The position numbers were made by a program, and so were the translations under genes. Positions 33,480 through 42,173 of a DNA stretch of 64,000 nt are shown piece after piece (position 1 is the stretch's first letter; the number at the start of each line of letters is the position of its first letter). The notes under the pieces were generated by a model. The model did no database searches, was not told the origin of the DNA, and saw only the letters and a list, made by a program, of their open reading frames with translations. The DNA comes from Bacteroidota bacterium (GTDB taxonomy: Bacteria > Bacteroidota > Bacteroidia > AKYH767-A > OLB10): positions 38,812-102,811 of the forward strand of contig JAHEYP010000007.1 of assembly GCA_023251535.1 (NCBI GenBank). The letters are read 5' to 3'.

Positions 33480-34013
33480 ATGAAACTCATAAAGAAATTA
33501 GGGATAGCAGTTCTTATTTTCCTTATTGTTATCTCTATTGCCGGAATGTTTTTTCCTTCAAAGGTTGAAATAGAAAGAAGCATAATTATTAATGCCCCGG
33601 CATCAATTGTATTTGAAAAAGTAAATGTATTAAAGAATTGGGAAGATTGGTCTCCCTGGAAAAAGATGGATCCTGAAATGAAGAATGTCTACAATGATAT
33701 TCCTTCAGGTAAAGGTGCTAGCTTTTCATGGAAGGGACCTAAGTCAGGCGAAGGTTCTTTGATAATTGCGGAGTCGTTTCCCGATAGTTTAATTGTTACT
33801 GATCTCGAATTTAAAGGCGAAGGACACTCTGATTCTGATTTTAAGTTTAGTGCTTTGTCAGAAAACAGTACTAAAGTATCATGGTCGTTTCAGAGTGAAG
33901 TTGGGAACAATCCTTTCATTCGAATTTTCTGGAGTATCGGAACTCGCATGATGAAACAATCGTTCGACGATGGATTAAAAAGTATAAAAGACATTTCAGA
34001 AAAAAATAAATAG
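33480..34013 (+). CDS. SRPBCC-family (polyketide cyclase/START-like) protein
   Basis: The 177-residue product has an N-terminal membrane segment (LGIAVLIFLIVISIAGMFFPSKV) and then a START-like domain: VEIERSIIINAPASIVFEKVNVLKNWEDWSPWKKMDP, the standard SRPBCC opening with the W-x2-WSPW motif, and DGLKSIKDISEKN as the closing helix. It should bind a small hydrophobic ligand next to the membrane. The GyrI-like gene starts three bases after the stop. In many Bacteroidota these two domains occur in one polypeptide (from memory), so here the fusion appears split. A TTTG (33421) and TAACTTTA (33445) at 20-base spacing may be the promoter. Confidence 0.9.
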   Translation: MKLIKKLGIAVLIFLIVISIAGMFFPSKVEIERSIIINAPASIVFEKVNVLKNWEDWSPWKKMDPEMKNVYNDIPSGKGASFSWKGPKSGEGSLIIAESFPDSLIVTDLEFKGEGHSDSDFKFSALSENSTKVSWSFQSEVGNNPFIRIFWSIGTRMMKQSFDDGLKSIKDISEKNK

Positions 34014-34016
34014 CAC

Positions 34017-34556
34017 ATGTTTAAAAAGATCATTCTCTTCTTTGCATTTATTGCTGCATGTTGTAATGTGAATGCACAAACAGGAGCTAAAGAAGTTAAG
34101 CCTTCGGTAGAACAAACAACCGTGAAACAGTTTCAATATTTGGCGGTGCATGATTCAGGTGATATTCAAAATATAGGGACTAAACTTGGCTTCTGCTACG
34201 GACAAATTATGGAGGTGATGGGCAAAGAAAACTTAAAACAATCGGGGCCAGTTTTCGCTATTTACTATAGTGAATCGTCGACTAATTTCGATTTTGATGC
34301 AGCAATTCCGGTAACTGGAAAAATGTCCGACATGAATAATGTGCAATCGAAAGTGATGAGTGAAACAAAAGCAGTGGTGGTGCATTATTATGGTCCTTAC
34401 GAAGGAACTCCTGCAGGACATGAAATGGCTTCGAAATATATCATGGAAAATAATTTAACCATGACAGGATTAGTATGGGAAGAGTATGTTACCGATCCGG
34501 GTGTAGAAAAAGATCCAGGAAAGTGGTTAACCAATATTTACTATTCAATAAAATAA
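34017..34556 (+). CDS. Exported GyrI-like effector-binding-domain protein
   Basis: The 179-residue product has a signal peptide (residues 1-20, cleavage after VNAQ). The rest fits a GyrI-like / AraC effector-binding fold: QFQYLAVHDSGDIQNIGTKLGFCYGQIMEVMG, then GPVFAIYYSE, DFDAAIPVTGKM, the VVHYYGPYEGTPAGHEMASKYIMENNL segment and WEEYVTDPGVEKDPGKWLTNIYYSIK. This end is typical of the family (EEYxxDPxxxxDPxxWxTxIYxPI). The domain binds small amphipathic molecules. Together with the membrane-anchored SRPBCC protein just upstream it probably handles the same ligand. A bidirectional terminator follows. Confidence 0.9.
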   Translation: MFKKIILFFAFIAACCNVNAQTGAKEVKPSVEQTTVKQFQYLAVHDSGDIQNIGTKLGFCYGQIMEVMGKENLKQSGPVFAIYYSESSTNFDFDAAIPVTGKMSDMNNVQSKVMSETKAVVVHYYGPYEGTPAGHEMASKYIMENNLTMTGLVWEEYVTDPGVEKDPGKWLTNIYYSIK

Positions 34557-34614
34557 CCAAGTGCCGTTTTTAGAGAATCAAACAGATCGATAACGGTGCA
34601 TATATTCATTAAAT

Positions 34615-34647
34615 AAAAAAAGGCCGACGTTTTACATCGGCCTTTTT
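34615..34647. terminator. Bidirectional terminator between the GyrI-like gene and tatA
   Basis: An 11-bp stem (aaaaaggccga at 34617-34627 with tcggccttttt at 34637-34647) has A and T tails on each side, so it can end both converging transcripts. Confidence 0.9.
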
Positions 34648-34666
34648 ATTTTATTAGAAAGATAAA

Positions 34667-34864
34667 TTACTCTTTACCTTCGATTTTCTTTGAATCGCTG
34701 TCTTCTCCTTTAGAAGCATCTTTGAATTCTTTAATGCCTTTTCCTAAGCCCTTCGCTAACTCCGGAATTCTCTTTCCACCGAAGAATAATAGTAAGGCAA
34801 CAATAATAAGAATGGTTTCTTGTCCACCAAGTCCCATTAATCCAAGTATAATTGTAAGTGTCAT
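34667..34864 (-). CDS. tatA: Sec-independent (twin-arginine) translocase subunit TatA/E
   Basis: The 65-residue protein forms the pore component for export of folded proteins. It has one N-terminal membrane helix (ETILIIVALLLFFGG) followed by the FGGKRIPELAKGLGKGIKEFKDA hinge and amphipathic helix and a short charged tail. The conserved F-G-x-K-x-P-x-L-x2-x-G-x-G pattern is complete. A clear promoter (TTG, 21 bases, TATTTTTG) lies upstream. It can therefore be expressed separately from the long leftward operon at 35.0-43.6 kb that points toward it. Confidence 0.96.
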   Translation of the reverse strand: MTLTIILGLMGLGGQETILIIVALLLFFGGKRIPELAKGLGKGIKEFKDASKGEDSDSKKIEGKE

Positions 34865-34883
34865 GACGAGTTGTTTGTCAGTG

Positions 34884-34915
34884 CAAAAATACGAAGTTTA
34901 TAAGCCCATTAACAA
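34884..34915 (-). promoter_or_regulatory. Full Bacteroidota-type promoter for tatA
   Basis: Read leftward, a -33 TTG (34913-34915) is followed after 21 bases by TATTTTTG (34884-34891), an exact TAnnTTTG, 20 bases before the ATG at 34864. Confidence 0.7.
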
Positions 34916-35029
34916 TCTTTTGGGCCTGATTTAGGTTTAATATGACAATTCATGACATAAATCAATGTTTTTCAGTTGTTTAGAATCATGAAGAATTGGT
35001 TACGACACTGTTCAAAACCCTGTAACTTC

Positions 35030-37381
35030 TTATTCCTCCTTATTTCGGATACAGTTTTTACCACCGTTATAGGTACAGAAGTACCCACATTCGTTAAGGA
35101 TTTCATTATAGTATCGCGTGTTTTTGAAGTCCTTTTTGAGCAGTTTGTAGTTATCATATTCGGCAAAATCGGCGTTTTCTTTCCCTTTAGGAATTCCCGT
35201 TTCGATATAAAAGGCATGCTCGCACTTAGCCGCCATCCAATAACATTTAGCTTTAAACTCTTTGTTATTGCTGAACGATGCCGCCATTTCATAGTATTTA
35301 CGTGCTTCGCGACAATCGAGATAACTTCGAATAGAATCTTCGTCAGAGTAAGGCCCTTCTTCGTATTCGCGATTCGAAAATTGGGCATCTGTATCAAAGT
35401 AGAATGACGTGCTTGATACTGATCTGCAATTGCCATAATAGGTCATGTTATACAATCCGTTGGCATACAAGAAATAATTTGAAGCTTTTTCGTTTGGAAT
35501 CTTGCTGCTATCAGCACTATGTTTTATCGCACTCATCTTTTGAGCGAACTGTAATTTATTCAAAGGATTTTTTTGAGGCATAGCATGATCGCAATCGTGG
35601 CAATCGGAAATGCGCATGTTAAACGGATTAGCATCCAACATTCTTTGCCCAGAGGAAGCATCTTTACTAAAAGAAGCTATCGCACCATCAAAATCGTAAT
35701 TGTAAATTTTAAGTGTTGCTTCTAACTCATAAAAATCGCGAAGAGAATATTTGTATAATGTAATCAAATAATTCTCGAGTGGACGATGTGTATGTTGCTC
35801 AAGGTAAGAAATCATACTTGCAGTCTTATCTTCGTCAGAGTAAAACTCATCATTCACTGAATATGCGATTTCTGCATGTACATAATCTTGTTTTTGTTCG
35901 TAATAATTGGCGAGCTTACTAACAATATAACGATGCACATTATCATAGCGCAAAGGATAATTGTCATCCGGCTTTTTAAAGCTAACTAAATAACTCAACA
36001 ATACCTCTTCTTGAGCAGGAGTGATATCTCCTTTCATGATATCATCGAGATATAATAACCCTTCCGTAATTTTATTTTGCCCTTTAATGAGAGGATCAGA
36101 AATGCTTTCAATATTTAATTGTTTAAGTGTCTCATGCGCTTGCACTGTATTGCCTGTGAGGTAATAAAGGTAAGCTAACGAAGTTTTCCAGACCAATGGT
36201 TTATAAACGCCCGGTGTCTTTACAGCTGTTTCAAGGAAGTGAATTAAGCTATCAGTTTGCTCTTTTTGTATTGAATACCATGAGTACGACGAATAACTTT
36301 TAGCGTAAGCAGAAGTGTCTCTCTCCTCTGATGGTGAATAGATATAGTCGTATCCGTAATCTTCTTTATTGTCTACCGCATTTATCTCTACAATATTCAC
36401 CGCACGCATTAACAAAAGCATGTTTTTCTCAGACGCAGGATTAAGCGCAAAAATATTCGTCATGCCTACTAACGGAGAAGCATATATCCCATATAATTGC
36501 CAAAGAACTTCCTTCTCGCTATTGTTCTTGGTTAACAATAGTGTCTGTTTCCAATCTTGTTCTTCTTGCGGATGAAAGCTGGTATATGCATCAAAGCGAC
36601 AGTAACCACTTTCATGAAATAGTTTAGAGAAGATATAATTTGACTCACTATACTTTTGTTGCTTATAGAGTGATCCGGCTTTATAACTTAAACATCGCTC
36701 GTAAATAGTTCCAGTAGAATTTTTTTCATTGAAAAAAGATGTAAAGGCATTAATGGCTTCTTGATACTTAGCCCCAAAATATAAACTTCGAATCCATTGA
36801 AATGCATAACGTTCTTTTAAAAAAGTGTTCTTTTCCTTCTTGCAATTCATCTGAAAAACAGTTGCCATACTATCAATATAATGCTGATCGGCTTTTTTCT
36901 CTTGCCAACTATAATAGTACGTGTTAGCATACACTTCTGCTAATTTAGCATTCTTTAAATAAACTAAAGCATCGTTATATTGCTTATCACGTTTATGAGT
37001 AAGCAATTCTTCTGGTACTGTTTTGTCAATTTTGGATGAAGAGATAATCGAAGTAATCTGTTGAATATTCGAAGTGTATAAAAGCCAATTAATGCTTGAA
37101 TTACTTACTGTTTTCTTAAAGTAATTTTCCCATTCCAGTGCATTCTTTTCATTGTAATTTTCATTCGGCGTATAGTAGTTGTTACTATAATAGGAATGAT
37201 AAGTAATGAATAATGGAGATAAGATAGTTTCTCCGCTAATCTCGGGTGCGAATAATGATTGCTCAGTAAAGTCTTCTGGATCTCCACCCGAACAACCTTC
37301 TGTTTTCTTGCTGCTCCACAAGAAGAACAAACATAAACTACTTAAAACAACTAAAGATATTTTGAAAGTCAGCTTTTTCAT
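35030..37381 (-). CDS. Large exported helical-repeat protein of unknown function
   Basis: The 783-residue product has a signal segment (residues of about 8-23) followed by EGCSGGDPEDFTEQSLFAPE. The Cys has no good lipobox before it (TEG), so lipidation is uncertain. The rest is mainly helical with TPR-like pairs (YNDALVYLKNAKLAEVYANTYYYSW, YAFQWIRSLYFGAKYQEAINAF, NYYEQKQDYVHAEIAYSV) and is very rich in Tyr. I recall exported Bacteroidota proteins of 700-800 residues starting CxGGD...FAPE, with no assigned function. The start overlaps the upstream lipoprotein gene by 44 bases in another frame, so the two are translationally linked. The pair sits between the EnvC-like gene and tatA, which hints at an envelope role only. 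Confidence 0.82.
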   Translation of the reverse strand: MKKLTFKISLVVLSSLCLFFLWSSKKTEGCSGGDPEDFTEQSLFAPEISGETILSPLFITYHSYYSNNYYTPNENYNEKNALEWENYFKKTVSNSSINWLLYTSNIQQITSIISSSKIDKTVPEELLTHKRDKQYNDALVYLKNAKLAEVYANTYYYSWQEKKADQHYIDSMATVFQMNCKKEKNTFLKERYAFQWIRSLYFGAKYQEAINAFTSFFNEKNSTGTIYERCLSYKAGSLYKQQKYSESNYIFSKLFHESGYCRFDAYTSFHPQEEQDWKQTLLLTKNNSEKEVLWQLYGIYASPLVGMTNIFALNPASEKNMLLLMRAVNIVEINAVDNKEDYGYDYIYSPSEERDTSAYAKSYSSYSWYSIQKEQTDSLIHFLETAVKTPGVYKPLVWKTSLAYLYYLTGNTVQAHETLKQLNIESISDPLIKGQNKITEGLLYLDDIMKGDITPAQEEVLLSYLVSFKKPDDNYPLRYDNVHRYIVSKLANYYEQKQDYVHAEIAYSVNDEFYSDEDKTASMISYLEQHTHRPLENYLITLYKYSLRDFYELEATLKIYNYDFDGAIASFSKDASSGQRMLDANPFNMRISDCHDCDHAMPQKNPLNKLQFAQKMSAIKHSADSSKIPNEKASNYFLYANGLYNMTYYGNCRSVSSTSFYFDTDAQFSNREYEEGPYSDEDSIRSYLDCREARKYYEMAASFSNNKEFKAKCYWMAAKCEHAFYIETGIPKGKENADFAEYDNYKLLKKDFKNTRYYNEILNECGYFCTYNGGKNCIRNKEE

Positions 37382-38357
37382 AACGTTGCGTTATTGAATG
37401 GTCGAGATGGTATAAAACAATATTAAAGGTATCACTATTTAGTTTATCAGCAACTTGTTTGGCCGCTTTTAAACTTAATTCGGGTGAAATGTCTTCTACT
37501 TTGATTTCATCGCCGGGAAGGATAAAAGTGCCGTGCAGCAAATATTCTTTTCTGCAAATAAATCGATCATCGCCTTTTTCAGCAAAAGAGGGATTTCCCT
37601 TAAAATTTGCAGCGGTAATTTCATTGAGCAAGGTAATTCCTTTGCCGTTACGAGAGAGAATAGACCAGCTGAAAACCGGCAAAGCTATATCGAAAGGCAA
37701 AGGATAACTTTTTGCATATTCAATATAGTTAGCAGCATTTTGATTGTCGTATATGGAATTGGTAGTACTTAGAGGCGATAATACTCCCATATTGTAAAAC
37801 ATCAACATTCCACGGTCAACAGGTGGCACTCCGGTGGTTCTTTTGTATTTAACTTGATGTAATCGGATAGTTGCACTCCAAACTACATTATCCTTATAGT
37901 CGCTCTTTAAATGCGATAACAGGTCGAAATATTTTGTTCGGGACGATTCTGTCCAGTCGCAATCGATTTGCACTTGCCTTGGCTTTTTAGATAAAGTAGT
38001 GTTTATACTATGGAGCAGTGTGCTCATTTTGATTGAAAGCGAATCGATACCTTTACTATCGAGATTTTTAATGACTTTATTTTCGATATAAACTACCGGA
38101 ATCACTTCAATATTGCTTGCTAACTTCGAAGTTGTCGAAAGTTTTGCAACAGGAAAAGCACTTTGTTGATTTTCGATCCAACGCACATCGAAATATCGAA
38201 CATACAAAGTATGAACGTCTAAATCATTTAATAAAACACTATCGGAAGGCGCAATATTTAAATCGCTTTTCCAATAATAAAAACAATGGTTTGTATTCCT
38301 GTTGTTAGAGCAACCGGTAATGAGAAAAGCCAGGAGGATTAGCAGTGTTCGCGACAT
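37338..38357 (-). CDS. Lipoprotein of unknown function (TIM-barrel-like, possibly DUF3142-related)
   Basis: The 339-residue product has a lipoprotein signal ending ITGC (Cys at residue 16). It then shows CFYYWKSDLNIAPSDSVLLNDLDVHTLYVRYFDVRWIENQ, VIPVVYIENKVI and PRQVQIDCDWTESSRTKYFDLLSHLKSDY, followed by a series of beta-alpha units. The alternation LYVRYFDV, IEVIPVVYI, VQIDCDW, NVVWSATI, GMLMFYNMG, DIALPVFSW reads like the strands of a TIM barrel with acidic residues at strand ends, as in glycoside hydrolase-like proteins. QIDCDWTESSR recalls DUF3142. I cannot name a substrate. It begins 10 bases after the EnvC-like gene and overlaps the following 783-residue protein gene by 44 bases. Confidence 0.82.
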   Translation of the reverse strand: MSRTLLILLAFLITGCSNNRNTNHCFYYWKSDLNIAPSDSVLLNDLDVHTLYVRYFDVRWIENQQSAFPVAKLSTTSKLASNIEVIPVVYIENKVIKNLDSKGIDSLSIKMSTLLHSINTTLSKKPRQVQIDCDWTESSRTKYFDLLSHLKSDYKDNVVWSATIRLHQVKYKRTTGVPPVDRGMLMFYNMGVLSPLSTTNSIYDNQNAANYIEYAKSYPLPFDIALPVFSWSILSRNGKGITLLNEITAANFKGNPSFAEKGDDRFICRKEYLLHGTFILPGDEIKVEDISPELSLKAAKQVADKLNSDTFNIVLYHLDHSITQRYEKADFQNIFSCFK

Positions 38358-38367
38358 GCTTTTATTT

Positions 38368-39603
38368 TCATCGACGAGATATCCAGCCTTGAGGATCTAG
38401 TTTGGTACTGTTCTTCCAAATTTCGAGATGCACTTCTCCGCGACTCGTTTCTTCAGATGATTCAGCAACTGTTCCGATACGTTGTTTCGTAGTTACTTTA
38501 TCGCCTGTTTTAACAGTAACGTTATCTAGGTTGCTATAAACGGTTAAGTAATCACCATGACGAATAATCACCGCCTTACCAGCACCCGGAATTCCGATAA
38601 CGCCACTAACTGTTCCATTAAATAATGCTCGTGCTCCAGAGCCTTTCGATGTTTGAATATCCAGTCCGTTGTTATTGATAACAACTCCTTTCAATTCCTT
38701 ATGCGGATGTTGCCCAAAAGTAGAGGTAATGGTGCCTTGCTCTACAGGCCAAGGTAATAGACCTTTGTTACCAGAGAAGCTGCTCGATAATTTCTGCGCC
38801 TCAGGAGTTAATGTAAAGACGTTTTTATTGGTAACGTTTTTATTTCCTGATGCAACTGCTTTCTTCTTCGCAGCTTCAATCTCTTTCTTAATTAAGTTCT
38901 CGATAGCACGATCGAGTTTTAATTTAGCAGCCTGCTTCTCTTGTAATTGTTTCTTCAGTTTCTTCTCGCGATCGCTAAGATTCTTTAAAATTTGATCTTG
39001 CTGTAGCTGTTCTTTCTCGAGTGTCGACTTTTGTGTTTGTTCGGTATTACGAAGAGCAGTCTTTTCGTTCTTCTTCGCTACTAACTCAATTTTCTTTCCC
39101 GTTAACTTAATTTGGGTGCTATCAATCTGCGCAGCTTGCTCTCTACGGTATTCGCCGTACTGCTTTAAATATTTAATTCGTCGATAGCCTTGGTTAAAAT
39201 CATTCGCAGCAAAAATGAACATCATTCGCTGATAAACATTTTGATTGTGATATGCATAACGAATCATAGCAGCATACTCATCTTTCAATCGTACCATCTG
39301 TTGTTCTAATGAAACGATTTCTTTCGATGTATTTTCAATCTCACCACCGATAGAAGAAATTTCAGTGTTGATAGTAGAGATTAACGATTGACGTAATTGA
39401 ATTTTCTTACGCAATGCATTCAACTGCTCTGCCGTGGCCGATTTGTTTTTTGAAACTAACTCTAATTGTCGATTGGTAAATTCAATCTCCTTCTGAAGCT
39501 TTGCTTTCTTCGACTCAAGATCTTTCTTCGACTGACCATTTACAGAAAGCGTGATCAGACAAAGAAAAAATAAATAACAAACCCGCTTAGCGAATGCGTT
39601 CAT
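38368..39603 (-). CDS. EnvC-like murein hydrolase activator (coiled coil plus LytM domain)
   Basis: It activates cell-wall amidases during division. The product is about 411 residues from the ATG at 39603, which gives a clean signal peptide (MNAFAKRVCYLFFLCLITLSVNGQ). The longer frame to 39642 would overlap the previous gene by 56 bases. Residues of about 20-265 form long coiled coils (LESKKAKLQKEIEFTNRQLELV and so on). The C-terminal LytM/M23 domain reads NNGLDIQTSKGSGARALFNGTVSGV and GEVHLEIW. The zinc-binding residues are incomplete: Asn replaces the first His of HxGxD, and only one His remains in the HxH motif. This supports a non-enzymatic activator. It overlaps DUF4292 by 17 bases. Confidence 0.92.
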   Translation of the reverse strand: MNAFAKRVCYLFFLCLITLSVNGQSKKDLESKKAKLQKEIEFTNRQLELVSKNKSATAEQLNALRKKIQLRQSLISTINTEISSIGGEIENTSKEIVSLEQQMVRLKDEYAAMIRYAYHNQNVYQRMMFIFAANDFNQGYRRIKYLKQYGEYRREQAAQIDSTQIKLTGKKIELVAKKNEKTALRNTEQTQKSTLEKEQLQQDQILKNLSDREKKLKKQLQEKQAAKLKLDRAIENLIKKEIEAAKKKAVASGNKNVTNKNVFTLTPEAQKLSSSFSGNKGLLPWPVEQGTITSTFGQHPHKELKGVVINNNGLDIQTSKGSGARALFNGTVSGVIGIPGAGKAVIIRHGDYLTVYSNLDNVTVKTGDKVTTKQRIGTVAESSEETSRGEVHLEIWKNSTKLDPQGWISRR

Positions 39604-40435
39604 AATTGGAAGGGACGTTGAATGGAAATTCCTGTGGTTCACTAACAGTTACTTTTCCGTACTCTATATGTATTTCGAAACTTTTATCGGCAATAATTTT
39701 AGTAGTCGATTTAAAAGGGAATAAACCTCCTGTTGTTTCGCGGAAGTCATCATAATCGGTTGTAAGCATCTTATTGATCTTTTGATCCTCTACTTGTAGC
39801 TTATCGATGCGAAAGCTATTCTCATCAACATATACATCCTGAATAACAGGTTTATTCGGGTCTTTCTCTTCTAATGCTCGACGTAAATTCTTTTTGTTGA
39901 GCGAACTTAAGATATAGTATTTGTCTTCGAGATAAACAGAGTTAAATCGATTTTCATTTTTCTTATAAGCAAAGAAGTTTCCGAAAAGAATTGCTTGAAC
40001 AATTTCGAAGTTTACTTTCATTTGAAGTAACTTATTCACTGTTTCAAAGCTGGTAGCTTGATATTTAGCATGGATACGATCTAAGAACTTAACAGAGTCG
40101 GCTGTTACCATCACACGTGCAACTTCAATTCCTAGGAGAGGAGAAATAGAAACCCAGATTACACTGTCTTTCTTACTGCGCATACTAATATTGAACGACG
40201 TCTCGCTACCATCTTGAATAGTAGTTACACTTGCTTTCGCAGTCACCCATTCTGGTTTAAAAGAAGCAGAGTCGAGTTTGCCCAGTAATTCTTGCACCGA
40301 TTTATCCTGCATCGGACGAATCTCGGTCGTTGAATTAGGAGGCATGATAGCTTTCCTGCTACGGCACGAAGGCAATAACAATGTTGCCGAAATGCATATA
40401 ACGGCTACGAATATCCGATGAAACGAATTATTCAT
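39587..40435 (-). CDS. DUF4292-family lipoprotein
   Basis: The product is about 282 residues from the ATG at 40435, chosen because it gives a standard lipoprotein signal (MNNSFHRIFVAVICISATLLLPSC) and an 8-base overlap with the preceding gene. The mature part has a long curved beta sheet pattern: PEWVTAKASVTTIQDGSETSFNISMRSKKDSVIWVSISPLLGIEVARVMVTADSVKFLDR, then DVYVDENSFRIDKLQVED and IHIEYGKVTVSEPQEFPFNVPSNYERI. The SVIWVSISPLLGIEVAR segment resembles the concave lipid-binding sheets of LolA/LolB-fold proteins; this is a fold-level guess. TPR, DUF4292 and EnvC genes in this order are, as I recall, conserved in Bacteroidota. Confidence 0.9.
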   Translation of the reverse strand: MNNSFHRIFVAVICISATLLLPSCRSRKAIMPPNSTTEIRPMQDKSVQELLGKLDSASFKPEWVTAKASVTTIQDGSETSFNISMRSKKDSVIWVSISPLLGIEVARVMVTADSVKFLDRIHAKYQATSFETVNKLLQMKVNFEIVQAILFGNFFAYKKNENRFNSVYLEDKYYILSSLNKKNLRRALEEKDPNKPVIQDVYVDENSFRIDKLQVEDQKINKMLTTDYDDFRETTGGLFPFKSTTKIIADKSFEIHIEYGKVTVSEPQEFPFNVPSNYERIR

Positions 40436-42173
40436 AGAATTTCTTGTCGCTAATTTTCTTGTCAATTTGTTCTGAGTGATCACCTGTAGCCTTAGCTTCT
40501 TTCCACTTACTTACTGCCGAGTCGATGTTCCCTAGTTTAAACAATACGTCGCCGTAATGTTCAAGTATTGTACCATTCGTACTTCCTCCATGCTCGAGTG
40601 CTTTCTCGATCCACACTTTTGCATCTACATACTTTCCTTGCACAAACAATACCCAAGCATAAGTATCTTCATTAGAAGGATTATTCGGAATGAGCTCATT
40701 CGATTTCTTCGACATCTCTGCAGCCTTCTCGAGATCAACTTTTCTTAACGATAAATAATAAGCCCAGTTATTAAGGATATTCGCGTTAGAAGGATCAAGT
40801 TTTAATCCTTTGTCGTAGTATTTATCAGAATCTTCGTAACGTTTTAGTTTATTGTAAACATCTCCTAAGTTCGAATAAAATTCGATCAGCTGCGCATCGT
40901 TATCAACTACCATTTTACTGCCGCTTAATAAAGTCTTGGCAGCTTCTTCGTATTTTTTATTCTGAATTTTCGCAATACCATTAAAAAGATACAGCACACT
41001 TTGATCGGCAAATAAACCTAAAGCCTCTTCCGATTCTTTTTCCATCGAAACATAATCCTGCAAATCAGATTCAACCAACATTAATTGTTGCCAAGCTTGC
41101 AAGTTTTGTTTATCGATAACTAATGATAAGCGATATTGATCTCTCGCTTTTGCATAATCGCGATTGATAGAGAGGAAGTCGCCATATACCGCTTGCGCAG
41201 CAGCTTCTTGAGGATGCGTTTCACTCATGCGTTTACTCAATTCCATCGCCTGACCCATCATCTCTGAATCATTCTGCACTAAAGGAAAATAAGAAGTTAA
41301 GATTCTAATTTTTACATCGGGAGAAAGCATCTTCGAGCTAAAAGCTTTTTTCAATTGCTCAAATGATTCTGCTTTTTGTCCGTTCGCACGATATTGCTCT
41401 GCCAACGCCAAAGAGATTGTAGGATTTTCCGGATCGATTGCCTGCATTCTGGTAATCGTCTTCATCGTTTCCTCTTTCATGTTGTTAGCCGAATACAGAT
41501 CAACCAACATCGTATAATACTCGATATTTTGAGGGTCGGTAGCAATTAGCTTTTCAATTTCATTTGCTGCAGCCTTTATATTTCCGAGTTTCAAATACAA
41601 GCGTTGCTTCTGAGAAGTTAGGTCGCGGCTAATGCCCATCTTCTCTTCAATTTGATCGTACAATTTTATTGCCTCCGGTAGTTTATTCTGCATGAGGAAC
41701 GTTTCCGCTTCCTGAAACTGATAATCGAGACGATCGGGATGTTCTTTGGCCAGCTTATGAAAAATCACTCCTGCTTCTGCAGCCTTTCCGTTATTCTCGT
41801 ATGAATCGGCGAGTAGTAATTGGTACCATTCATTATCAGGACTAAGATCAGCAGCCTGCTTAGAGAAAAACAATGCATCGGCATAACGCTTACCATCGCT
41901 ATAGATAGAAGCGAGCTCATACATGGCCGCATGATTTTTAGGATCGGTACGAAGTACCAAAGCAAATTGCTCGGCGGCTTTCTCGGGATTGCCAACGAGT
42001 TTCTCTTTCATCGCATCGAAGTACATATAAGTAGCTTTAATGCGATTCTCTTCCTCTTGTTTAGAGGTAGGCTTATTGCCCGAAGCAGATGCGGTCTTTT
42101 TCGTAGAGCCGCAACCGTTAATAATAATTAGGCCTGCAAAAAGAGGAAGAAGGAGAACTCGTTTTAAAATCAT
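40428..42173 (-). CDS. TPR-repeat lipoprotein
   Basis: The 581-residue product has a lipoprotein signal ending INGC (Cys near residue 21). It then has about twelve TPR units (for example PEKAAEQFALVLRTDPKNHAAMYELASIYSDGKRYADALFFSKQAADLSPDN, and KLDPSNANILNNWAYYLSLRKVDLEKAAEMSKKSNELIPNNPSNEDTYAWVLFVQGKY). The unbroken superhelix suggests a periplasmic assembly scaffold for partners encoded beside it (DUF4292 and the EnvC-like activator). Its ATG overlaps the stop of the nucleotidyltransferase gene by 4 bases (ATGA), and its end overlaps DUF4292 by 8 bases. Confidence 0.93.
   Translation of the reverse strand: MILKRVLLLPLFAGLIIINGCGSTKKTASASGNKPTSKQEEENRIKATYMYFDAMKEKLVGNPEKAAEQFALVLRTDPKNHAAMYELASIYSDGKRYADALFFSKQAADLSPDNEWYQLLLADSYENNGKAAEAGVIFHKLAKEHPDRLDYQFQEAETFLMQNKLPEAIKLYDQIEEKMGISRDLTSQKQRLYLKLGNIKAAANEIEKLIATDPQNIEYYTMLVDLYSANNMKEETMKTITRMQAIDPENPTISLALAEQYRANGQKAESFEQLKKAFSSKMLSPDVKIRILTSYFPLVQNDSEMMGQAMELSKRMSETHPQEAAAQAVYGDFLSINRDYAKARDQYRLSLVIDKQNLQAWQQLMLVESDLQDYVSMEKESEEALGLFADQSVLYLFNGIAKIQNKKYEEAAKTLLSGSKMVVDNDAQLIEFYSNLGDVYNKLKRYEDSDKYYDKGLKLDPSNANILNNWAYYLSLRKVDLEKAAEMSKKSNELIPNNPSNEDTYAWVLFVQGKYVDAKVWIEKALEHGGSTNGTILEHYGDVLFKLGNIDSAVSKWKEAKATGDHSEQIDKKISDKKFYE

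Noticed and set aside
34976-35407. Rightward 143-residue frame antisense to the 783-residue protein
   Set aside because: It lies almost wholly opposite a well-supported coding region whose homolog-like features are on the other strand.
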